The notes under the pieces were generated by a model that ran no database searches, was not told the DNA's origin, and worked only from the letters and a program-made list of their open reading frames with translations. Shown here piece by piece: positions 8,045 to 14,913 of a DNA stretch of 20,332 nucleotides (position 1 is the first letter of the stretch; each line of letters opens with the position of its first letter). Location of the stretch: assembly GCA_025936275.1 (NCBI GenBank), contig JAICTR010000005.1, positions 1 to 20,332 of the forward strand, read 5' to 3'. The stretch is from Burkholderiales bacterium. GTDB taxonomy: Bacteria > Pseudomonadota > Gammaproteobacteria > Burkholderiales > Usitatibacteraceae. Both the position numbers and the translations under genes were made by a program.

Positions 8045-9230
8045 GGCGCGCGCCGCGACGGCCGCCCTCGCGCGGCCGCGGCCGCAACCCGCGTCCGGCG
8101 CGAAGCCGCACGTGTGCTTCGTCGCGCCCACCACCTGGCCGGTGCTCTCGGGCGATCCGTCGATCCGCGTCGTGGGCGGGGCCGAGGTGCAGCAGAGCAT
8201 GATCGCGCCGGGCCTCGCGAAGCGCGGCTGGCGCGTCTCGATGATCTCGCTCGACTACGGGCAGCCGGAGCGCGTCGAGGTGAAGGGCGTGACGGTGCAC
8301 CGCATCCACAAGCCCGACGAGGGCATCCCGGTGCTGCGCTTCGTGCATCCGCGCCTCACCTCGATGTGGCGCGCGTTGAAGCGCATCGACGCGGACGTCT
8401 ACTACCAGCGCACCACCGCGGTGGAGACGGCCTACATGGCGCAGTACTGCCGCATGCACGGCAAGCGCTCGGTGTTCGCCGGCGCCTCCGACGTGGACTT
8501 CGTGCCGGGCGAGGAGGACATCCGCTTCCGCCGCGACCGGCGCATCTTCCAGTGGGGCCTCGCCCGCGTGGACGAGGTCGTGGTGCAGAACGAGGTGCAG
8601 CGGGCGGCGCTTCGCGAGCATTACGGCCGCGACGGCATCCTCATCCCCAGCTGCTACGCGCCGCCCGAGGGCGCGCGCCGCGCCGATCCCGCGGGCTACG
8701 TGCTGTGGACCGCGCGCGTGGGACCCAGCAAGCGCTGCGAGATCCTGTTCGAGCTCGCGCGCCGGCTCCCGCGCCACCGCTTCGTGATGATCGGCGGCCC
8801 CGACCCGGGCGGCGAGCGCGAGGCCGAATACCTGCGCGCGATGGAGGAGGCGAAGCGCTCGATCCCGAACCTCGAGGTGCGCGGCTTCGTCCCGTTCGCC
8901 GAGGCCGAGCGCGCGTTCGACGGCGCGCGCCTGGTGCTCAACACTTCCGCGTACGAAGGCTTCCCGAACACGTTCCTGCAGGCATGGTCGCGCGGCATCC
9001 CGACGGTGGGATTCATCGACACCGGCTCGCGGCGCGCGGGCGAGCCTGTCTACGACATCGCCTCCGATGTCGAGGATGGCGCGGCGCGCATCGACCGCCT
9101 CATGTCCGACGACGTGTACTGGCACCGTGCCTCGCAGCGCGCGGCGGCGCATTTCGCGGAGTGCCACTCGATCGACGCGGTGCTCGACGCCTACGAGCGC
9201 GTGCTCACGGTGCCGGCGGGAGGCGCGTGA
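7995..9230 (+). CDS. GT-B (GT4-like) glycosyltransferase (B)
   Basis: This is a second GT-B glycosyltransferase (about 411 residues) with a clear core beginning KPHVCFVAPTTWPVLSGDPS and the GGAEVQQS loop. Conserved C-terminal features are LWTARVGPSKRCEIL, FVMIGGPDPGGERE and SAYEGFPNTFLQAW. In the EX7E motif the first Glu is Glu321, but the second is Gln329, an unusual substitution. The start is uncertain. GTG at 7995 has GGAG at 7984-7987 with seven-base spacing and overlaps the previous gene by 50 bases. GTG at 8034 gives a smaller 11-base overlap but no visible Shine-Dalgarno. The first ~28 residues are low-complexity Ala/Pro/Arg and lie before the fold either way. The stop shares GTGA with the flippase start. 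The specific sugar is unknown. Confidence 0.87.
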   Translation: MSINATSGPLRSRVPPEARAATAALARPRPQPASGAKPHVCFVAPTTWPVLSGDPSIRVVGGAEVQQSMIAPGLAKRGWRVSMISLDYGQPERVEVKGVTVHRIHKPDEGIPVLRFVHPRLTSMWRALKRIDADVYYQRTTAVETAYMAQYCRMHGKRSVFAGASDVDFVPGEEDIRFRRDRRIFQWGLARVDEVVVQNEVQRAALREHYGRDGILIPSCYAPPEGARRADPAGYVLWTARVGPSKRCEILFELARRLPRHRFVMIGGPDPGGEREAEYLRAMEEAKRSIPNLEVRGFVPFAEAERAFDGARLVLNTSAYEGFPNTFLQAWSRGIPTVGFIDTGSRRAGEPVYDIASDVEDGAARIDRLMSDDVYWHRASQRAAAHFAECHSIDAVLDAYERVLTVPAGGA

Positions 9231-10702
9231 ACGCCGCGACCACCGCGAGCCTCGCGCGGCGCGCGCTCTCGCTCGGCACCGCCAACGCGATCGATTACGG
9301 CCTGCAGTTCCTGCTGCCGGTCGTGCTCACGCGCACGCTCGATCCGCACAGCTTCGGCCAGTACCGCCTGCTGTGGCTCGCGGTGAGCACGCTGATGCTG
9401 GTGACGCCGATGTGCATGGCACCCAGCCTCTACTACTTCCTGCCGCGCTCCGACCGCGCGACGCAGCGCATCTACGTGAACCAGACGCTGGTGTTCCTGG
9501 TGGGCGCGGGGATCGTCTCGGCGTGGGCGGTCTCGGCGTGGGACCCGTTCATCCCGCGCTCGCTCGCCGATGTGGCGTCGGGCCACGGGGCGGTGGTGCC
9601 GGCGTTCGCGCTGGCGTGGATCTTCGCCTCGACGCTCGACGTGCTGCCCACCGCCGAGGAGCGCGTCGGCTGGCAGGCGCGCGCCATCGTGGGCCTCTCG
9701 GCGCTGCGCGCGGTGGCGCTCTCCGCGGTGGCGGTCGCGACGCACGACCTGTACGCGGTGCTCTGGGCCCTGCTGGGCGTGACGCTGGTGAAGGCGGGGC
9801 TGCTGCTCTGGTACGTCGCGAGCCACCACGGCATCGGGGGACCCGTCGCGCGCCGCGACACCTTCGCCGCGCAGATGCGCCAGGCGGCGCCCTTCGCGCT
9901 CTCCGGGGCGCTGCACGGCGTGCGCCAGCAGGCCGACCAGTGGATCGCCGCGGCGCTCTTCTCGGTGGCGATGTTCGCCTCGTTCTCGATCGCGACGGTG
10001 CTGGCGCCGCTGGTGCAGATCTTCCGCCAGTCGGTGAACAACGTCTTCCTGCCCGCCATGAGCCGGCTGCAGTCGACCGGCGACGTGAAGGGGATGCTCG
10101 GCCTCAACAATCGCGCCAACGCCATGGTGGCGCTGCTCGCCTATCCGCTCCTCGCCTTCGCCTTCGTGTTCGCCGCGCCCATGATCTCGCTCGTCTACAC
10201 GCGCGCCTACCTCGACGCCGTGCCGGTGCTGCGCATCTACAGCGTGGGACTGGTGGCGTTCGTGGTCGAGCTCACCAGCATCCTCTTCGTGCTGAAGCAG
10301 GGCCCGTTCGCCGCGCGCGTGAACGGCCTCGTGCTGCTCTACTCGGTGCCGTTGAGCTGGTATTGCGCGACGCGCTGGGGCCTGCAGGGCGCGGCGATGG
10401 GCAGCGTCGCCGCGATCTACGGCGAGCGGCTGCTCTCGCTCTCGCGCATCGCGCGCCTCACCAACACCTCGGTCGCGCGCCTGCAGAACTGGACGACGCT
10501 CGCCGGGATCCTCGCCGCCGCCGCGATGGCGGCCGCCGCCTCGGGTGCCGCGCTCGCGGGCTTCGACCTCGCGCCCTTCGCGCGCCTCGCCGCCGGCGGC
10601 GTGCTGATGGCCGCCATCTACGTGCCGGCGCTCTTCCTCACCGGACAACGCCACGAGCTCCTCGATTTCTTCTCGGCCCTGCGCTCGCGCGGCGCCGCCT
10701 GA
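9227..10702 (+). CDS. Wzx-type polysaccharide flippase (MOP superfamily)
   Basis: This 491-residue integral membrane protein with about 12-14 hydrophobic segments has the layout of Wzx/oligosaccharide flippases. They move undecaprenyl-diphosphate-linked repeat units from the cytoplasmic to the periplasmic side. The N-terminus SLGTANAIDYGLQFLLPVVLTRTLDPHSFGQYRL is characteristic of the family: first helix, then LTRxLxPxxFGxYxL. A second half starting near APFALSGALHGVRQQADQW repeats the fold. It occurs with a Wzy-like polymerase and EpsF/EpsG, so a complete Wzx/Wzy-dependent pathway is encoded apart from the initiating transferase and outer-membrane exporter, which would be outside the window. 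The GTG start at 9227 overlaps the upstream stop by four bases (GTGA) and is preceded by GGGAGG (9218-9223). Confidence 0.9.
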   Translation: MNAATTASLARRALSLGTANAIDYGLQFLLPVVLTRTLDPHSFGQYRLLWLAVSTLMLVTPMCMAPSLYYFLPRSDRATQRIYVNQTLVFLVGAGIVSAWAVSAWDPFIPRSLADVASGHGAVVPAFALAWIFASTLDVLPTAEERVGWQARAIVGLSALRAVALSAVAVATHDLYAVLWALLGVTLVKAGLLLWYVASHHGIGGPVARRDTFAAQMRQAAPFALSGALHGVRQQADQWIAAALFSVAMFASFSIATVLAPLVQIFRQSVNNVFLPAMSRLQSTGDVKGMLGLNNRANAMVALLAYPLLAFAFVFAAPMISLVYTRAYLDAVPVLRIYSVGLVAFVVELTSILFVLKQGPFAARVNGLVLLYSVPLSWYCATRWGLQGAAMGSVAAIYGERLLSLSRIARLTNTSVARLQNWTTLAGILAAAAMAAAASGAALAGFDLAPFARLAAGGVLMAAIYVPALFLTGQRHELLDFFSALRSRGAA

Positions 10703-10746
10703 ATCGGGGACAGACCCTCATTTCCAAACGCAAACAAGGAAAGACC
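10703..10746 (+). other. Largest intergenic gap; possible REP/RAYT-type repeat remnant
   Basis: This 44-base gap is the only sizeable break in the operon. It contains ATCGGGGACAGACCCTCATT (10703-10722) followed by an A-rich leader and AAGGA (10736-10740), the Shine-Dalgarno for the epimerase ATG at 10747. GGGGACAGACCC-type strings are, from memory, frequent near RAYT/IS200-like transposases in proteobacteria. Only one imperfect half is present and no hairpin or transposase accompanies it, so this is a tentative remnant. The tract is much more A/T-rich than its surroundings. Confidence 0.4.
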
Positions 10747-11880
10747 ATGAGAGCACTTCCCGAACTCGATTCGCGCATCGTCGCCAGGCCGCGCACGTGG
10801 CTCGTCACCGGCTGCGCGGGCTTCATCGGCTCCAACCTGATCGAGGCGCTGCTCGCGCGCGGCCAGCGCGTGGTGGGCCTGGACAACTTCGCCACCGGCT
10901 TCCGCCACAACCTCGACCAGGTGCGCGATCGCCTGGGCGAGGCGGCGTGGAAGAATTTCCGCTTCATCGAGGGCGACATCCGCTCGCTCGAGACCTGCAA
11001 GAAGGCATGCGAGGGCGTGGACGTCGTGCTGCACGAGGCGGCGCTGGGAAGCGTGCCGCGCTCGATCGACGATCCGGTGACGAGCCACGACACCAACGTG
11101 ACCGGCTTCCTGCACATGCTGGTGGCGGCGCGCGACGCCCAGGTGGCGCGCTTCGTCTACGCCGCCTCGAGCGCGGCCTACGGCGACTGGCCGGGGCTTC
11201 CCAAGGTGGAGGAGAAAATCGGCCGCCCGCTCTCGCCCTACGGCGCGGGCAAGCACATGAACGAGATCTATGCCGATACCTTCGGGCGCTGCTATGGGCT
11301 GCAGACGGTGGGCCTTCGCTACTTCAACGTGTTCGGCCCGCGCCAGGACCCGGACGGCGCGTACGCGGCCGTGATCCCGAAGTGGATCGCGGCGATGCTG
11401 CGCGGCGAGGCGGTGTTCGTGAACGGCGACGGCGAGACGGCGCGCGACTTCTGCTACATCGACAACGTGGTGCAGGCGAACCTGCTCGCGGCCCTCGCCG
11501 AGGACCCGCAGGCCGTGGACCAGGTCTACAACGTCGCGATCGGCGAGCAGACGACCCTGAACGAGCTGCACGCGCTCCTCGCGGAGCTCCTCGCCGCGCG
11601 CGACCCCGGCTTCAAACCGGTCGCGCCGATCTACCGCGATTTCCGCGCCGGGGACGTGCGCTATTCGCGCGCCGACATCGCCAAGGCGCAGCGCCTGCTG
11701 GGATTCCGTCCTACACACCGCATCCGCGAAGGCCTGGAGGAGGCGCTCGATTGGTACATCGCGCGGCTGCGTCCTGTCACAAAAGTGGGGGAGGGCATGG
11801 TTCTTTCGGACGGCCGGGTGCCGGCAGCCATTTCAAACTCCCCCGAGAGAATGGGGCATCCCTTTCCCGCACTCGATTGA
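10747..11880 (+). CDS. wbpP: UDP-N-acetylglucosamine 4-epimerase (WbpP/TviC/Gne type)
   Basis: This extended short-chain dehydrogenase/reductase (377 residues) should interconvert UDP-GlcNAc/UDP-GalNAc or the corresponding uronic acids. It follows recalled WbpP nearly throughout: TGCAGFIGSNLIEALL with the NAD motif G22xxG25xxG28, LDNFATG, EGDIRSLETC, HEAALGSVPRSIDDP, catalytic Ser141/142 and Tyr165xxxLys169, LRYFNVFGPRQDPDGAYAAVIPKW and NGDGETARDFCYIDNVVQ. The YAVTKY segment of relatives reads YGAGKH here, keeping Tyr and Lys. Homology stops around residue 343. Residues 344-377 are an extra tail encoded by codons rare in this operon (ACA, AAA, GTT, CTT, ATT, TCA, AGA, TTT) and look like read-through of non-coding sequence. 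Together with the dehydrogenase 12 bases downstream it would supply UDP-GalNAcA. Confidence 0.92.
   Translation: MRALPELDSRIVARPRTWLVTGCAGFIGSNLIEALLARGQRVVGLDNFATGFRHNLDQVRDRLGEAAWKNFRFIEGDIRSLETCKKACEGVDVVLHEAALGSVPRSIDDPVTSHDTNVTGFLHMLVAARDAQVARFVYAASSAAYGDWPGLPKVEEKIGRPLSPYGAGKHMNEIYADTFGRCYGLQTVGLRYFNVFGPRQDPDGAYAAVIPKWIAAMLRGEAVFVNGDGETARDFCYIDNVVQANLLAALAEDPQAVDQVYNVAIGEQTTLNELHALLAELLAARDPGFKPVAPIYRDFRAGDVRYSRADIAKAQRLLGFRPTHRIREGLEEALDWYIARLRPVTKVGEGMVLSDGRVPAAISNSPERMGHPFPALD
11776..11877 (+). repeat. Captured non-coding/palindromic sequence at the 3' end of the epimerase gene
   Basis: This stretch encodes the extra C-terminal tail of the epimerase and differs from its surroundings in composition and codon use. 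It contains a nested inverted-repeat layout: outer GGGGGAG (11787-11793) with CTCCCCC (11838-11844), and inner hairpin GCCGG-GTG-CCGGC (11813-11825). No second copy occurs in the window and the sequence is not the 62-base element. There is no T-tract, so an intrinsic terminator is unlikely. Its identity as a mobile repeat is an inference from structure and codon use. Confidence 0.45.
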
Positions 11881-11881
11881 C

Positions 11882-11886
11882 GGAGG
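11882..11886 (+). promoter_or_regulatory. Shine-Dalgarno of the nucleotide-sugar dehydrogenase
   Basis: GGAGG lies six bases before the ATG at 11893, in the 12-base gap after the epimerase stop. It is among the strongest ribosome binding sites in the operon and supports that start. Confidence 0.75.
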
Positions 11887-11892
11887 ACCGCG

Positions 11893-13254
11893 ATGCCCGA
11901 TGTGCCCGTTCTCGACCCGCAATTGCCGCTCGCCGAACCGCCGGAGCATGCCCAGGCCGGCACGGCGCAGTCGCTTCCCACCGTCGCCGTGGTGGGCCTC
12001 GGCTACGTGGGCCTGCCGGTGGCGGTCGAGTTCGGCAAGCGCCGCGGCACCATCGGCTACGACCTCTCGTCCAAGAAGGTCTGGCGCCTGAAGCAGTTCC
12101 ACGACGCCACCGGCGAGGTGAGCGCCGAGGAGCTGCGCGCCGCGCAGCACCTGATGGTGACCGACGAGCCGGAGCACATCCGCAAGGCGGACTTCGTGAT
12201 CGTCGCCGTGCCGACGCCCGTGAACGACGCGCGCCAGCCGGACTTCACGCCGCTCGAGTCGGCCTCGCGCATCGTCGGCCAGAACCTCAAGGCGGGCGCG
12301 ACGGTGATCTACGAATCGACCGTGTACCCGGGCACCACCGAAGAGGTGTGCGTGCCGATCCTCGAGCGCGCCTCGGGGATGCGCTGGAAGCAGGATTTCC
12401 ACGTCGGCTACTCCCCGGAGCGCATCAACCCGGGCGACAAGGAGCACTGCTTCTCCAAGATCATGAAGGTGGTCTCCGGCGATGACGCCGCGACCCTCGA
12501 GAAGGTGGCCGACCTCTACGCCTCGGTGGTGAAGGCGGGCGTGTATCGCGCCTCCTCGATCAAGGTGGCCGAAGCCGCCAAGGTGATCGAGAACACGCAG
12601 CGCGACTTGAACATCGCCTTCGTGAACGAGCTCGCGATCATCTTCGACCGGCTCGGCATCGACACCACCGAGGTGCTGATGGCGGCGGGCACCAAGTGGA
12701 ACTTCCTGCCGTTCCGCCCGGGCCTGGTCGGCGGCCACTGCATCGGCGTCGATCCCTACTACCTCACGTACAAGGCCGAGCTCGCGGGCTACCACCCCGA
12801 GGTGATCCTCGCCGGGCGCCGCATCAACGACGACATGGGGCCGTGGATCGCGAGGAAGGCCGTGCAGCAGATGATCCACCAGGGCCGCAACATCCTCGGC
12901 GCCAAGGTGAACATCCTCGGCCTCACGTTCAAGGAGAACTGCAAGGACATCCGCAACACCAAGGTGGTCGGCATGATCCGCGAGCTCGAGGAGTACGGCT
13001 GCGAATGCTTCGTGCACGACCCCGAGGCCGATCCGGACGAGGCGCTCCACGAGTACGGCATCCGCCTGCGCTCGTGGGACGAGCTCCCGGCCGCCGACTG
13101 CGCCATCCTCGCGGTCGCCCACCAGGACTTCCTCGCCCGGCCGAGCGCCGAATACCTGGAGAAGATCGTCCGCCAGGGTTGCCTCGTGCAGGTGAAGCCC
13201 GCGCTCGATCCCGCCGCGTTCCGTCGCGAAGGGGTGCGCGTGTGGCGTCTCTAG
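11893..13254 (+). CDS. tviB: UDP-N-acetyl-hexosamine 6-dehydrogenase (WbpO/TviB/VipA type)
   Basis: This cytoplasmic NAD-dependent dehydrogenase (453 residues) oxidises C6 of a UDP-N-acetylhexosamine twice to give the uronic acid (UDP-GlcNAcA or UDP-GalNAcA). Family motifs are complete: VGLGYVGLP (G35xG37xxG40), VPTPVNDARQPDFTPL, STVYPGTTEEVCVPIL, GYSPERINPGDKEH, AEAAKVIENTQRDLNIAFVNE (Lys230, Asn234) and GGHCIGVDPYYL with the catalytic Cys283. The last ~150 residues form the substrate-binding C-terminal Rossmann domain (LGLTFKENCKDIRNTKV). It pairs with the upstream epimerase as in the Vi antigen (TviB/TviC) and P. aeruginosa O6 (WbpO/WbpP) pathways. The ~28-residue N-terminus before the Rossmann fold is a short family-variable extension. 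The stop overlaps the next gene by 13 bases. Confidence 0.93.
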   Translation: MPDVPVLDPQLPLAEPPEHAQAGTAQSLPTVAVVGLGYVGLPVAVEFGKRRGTIGYDLSSKKVWRLKQFHDATGEVSAEELRAAQHLMVTDEPEHIRKADFVIVAVPTPVNDARQPDFTPLESASRIVGQNLKAGATVIYESTVYPGTTEEVCVPILERASGMRWKQDFHVGYSPERINPGDKEHCFSKIMKVVSGDDAATLEKVADLYASVVKAGVYRASSIKVAEAAKVIENTQRDLNIAFVNELAIIFDRLGIDTTEVLMAAGTKWNFLPFRPGLVGGHCIGVDPYYLTYKAELAGYHPEVILAGRRINDDMGPWIARKAVQQMIHQGRNILGAKVNILGLTFKENCKDIRNTKVVGMIRELEEYGCECFVHDPEADPDEALHEYGIRLRSWDELPAADCAILAVAHQDFLARPSAEYLEKIVRQGCLVQVKPALDPAAFRREGVRVWRL

Positions 13255-14906
13255 CCCCGGTCCCCGGCTCCGCCGCCAACGTCCGGGTCTTCGCGCAACC
13301 GCGCACCGGCCGCGCGAAGCTGCGCGTCGGCGTGTTCGCGGATCGCGCCCGCCAGCCGCGCTGGCTGGTGGAGGCGCTCGCGAAGGTGGCGGCATCCGAT
13401 TTCGCGGAGCTCGCCTTCGTCGCGATCGAGGCGCGCCACGGGCCGCCCGCGATCGCCGAGCCGCTCGCGTGGCGCACCTACCGCTCGCTCGACCGCTGGC
13501 TCTTCGCCTCGCGCGACGCGTGGGCCGAGGGCGACGTCGCGCTGCTGGTGGCGCCGGAGCGGCGCCTCGGCTACGCGCCCGGCGCGCCGCGCGAGGCGCT
13601 GCACGCCGAGCATCGCGCCCGCCATGGCGGCATCGACGTCGCGTTCGTGATGGGCGACATCGACGAGGCGGCGCTCGACGGCATCGCGCGCTTCGGCACC
13701 TGGCGCTACTGCTTCGGCGAGTCGCACGCCACGCGCGAGGCGCTCGCCGCGGTGCAAGAGGTGATCGATGCGGCGGCGGTCACCGCCTCCGGGATCCGCA
13801 TCCGCCGTCCCGGCGAGGCCGACCGCATCGCTTCCCCCTCGTGGTCGCGCACCATCGCGTTCTCGCTCGCGCGCACCCGCGAAGGATTGCTCGCCAAGAG
13901 CGCGGAATTCCTCGCGCGGACGCTCCGCGACCTGCACGCGTTCGGCGCGCCGTGGCTCGACCAGGCGACGTTCCCCGCGCAGCCGCTCGCGCCGCAGTCC
14001 TATCCGCGCGGCACCGCGCTCGCGGGCTCGCTCGCGCGGCTCGCCGCGCGCGTCGCGCGGCGCACCGCCGAGCACCAGCTTTCCGTCGGGCAATGGCAGC
14101 TCGCGTGGCGCTTCGCCGATGTCGAGCCGTGGAGCGGCTCGCTCGCGGGCTTCCATCGCCTGGTGCCGCCGCGCGACCGCTTCTGGGCCGATCCCTTCCC
14201 GATCGAGGCGAACGGGCGCCACTACATCTTCTTCGAGGAGCTGCCGTTCGCGGCCGGCAAGGCGCACATCAGCGCGGTGGAGGTGGACCGCGCGGGCAAC
14301 GTCTCGCGGCCGGTGCGCGTGCTCGAGCGCGACTACCACCTCTCGTATCCGTTCCTCATCGAGGAGGGCGGCGCGCTGTACATGATTCCGGAGAGCGCGC
14401 AGCAGCGCACCGTCGAGGTGTACCGCTGCATCGAGTTCCCGCACCGCTGGAAGCTCGAGCGCACGCTGCTGCGCGACGTGTGGGCGGCGGACGCGACGTT
14501 CCATCGCACGGGCGATCGCTGGTGGATGTTCCTCGCCATGGGCGCGGACGGCGGCGAGGTGAACGACGAGCTGCACCTCTTCCACGCCGAGCGCCTCCTG
14601 GGCGACTGGAAGCCGCATCGCCGCAACCCGGTGAAATCCGACGTGCGCGGCGCGCGTCCCGCGGGCCGGCTCTTCGTCTCCGGCGGCGCGCTGCACCGGC
14701 CGGCGCAGGTCTGCACGCCGATCTACGGCGCGGCGATCGCGTTGAACCGCGTGACGCGCCTGGACGAGGGCGACTACGCCGAGGAGGAAGTGCGGCGCAT
14801 CGCGCCCGCGCCGGGCGAGGGCGTGCTCGGCATGCACACCATCAACCGCGCGGGAGCGCTCGGCGTCACCGACCTCTTCGTGCGCCGCCCGCGCTTCGCG
14901 CCCTGA
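13242..14906 (+). CDS. GINT1-like beta-propeller protein with formyltransferase-like N-terminus
   Basis: This 554-residue protein has two parts. Residues ~15-250 look like an alpha/beta domain (LRVGVFADRARQPRWLVEAL ... GIDVAFVMGDI) reminiscent of the formyltransferase-like half of bacterial relatives. Residues ~290-554 form a repetitive beta-rich region with DRFWADPFP (FWAD at 314-317), HYIFFEEL, SYPFLIEEGGALYMIPES (from 368), VWAADATFHRTGDRWWMF and HRRNPVKSDVRGARPAG. These match the GH43-like five-bladed propeller in glucosamine inositolphosphorylceramide transferase 1 (GINT1) relatives. Its activity in bacteria is not established; a role in decorating or transferring sugar in EPS assembly is an inference. 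The start is GTG 13242, with GAAGGGG at 13228-13234; the protein has no signal peptide. It lies directly before a CapK-like gene. Confidence 0.72.
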   Translation: MASLAPVPGSAANVRVFAQPRTGRAKLRVGVFADRARQPRWLVEALAKVAASDFAELAFVAIEARHGPPAIAEPLAWRTYRSLDRWLFASRDAWAEGDVALLVAPERRLGYAPGAPREALHAEHRARHGGIDVAFVMGDIDEAALDGIARFGTWRYCFGESHATREALAAVQEVIDAAAVTASGIRIRRPGEADRIASPSWSRTIAFSLARTREGLLAKSAEFLARTLRDLHAFGAPWLDQATFPAQPLAPQSYPRGTALAGSLARLAARVARRTAEHQLSVGQWQLAWRFADVEPWSGSLAGFHRLVPPRDRFWADPFPIEANGRHYIFFEELPFAAGKAHISAVEVDRAGNVSRPVRVLERDYHLSYPFLIEEGGALYMIPESAQQRTVEVYRCIEFPHRWKLERTLLRDVWAADATFHRTGDRWWMFLAMGADGGEVNDELHLFHAERLLGDWKPHRRNPVKSDVRGARPAGRLFVSGGALHRPAQVCTPIYGAAIALNRVTRLDEGDYAEEEVRRIAPAPGEGVLGMHTINRAGALGVTDLFVRRPRFAP

Positions 14907-14913
14907 GATCGCC

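Noticed and set aside
11785..11860. A riboswitch or regulatory RNA leader for the dehydrogenase gene
   Set aside because: I could not match it to a known class such as c-di-GMP, and the nested stems are short. It is reported only as structured repeat-like sequence.
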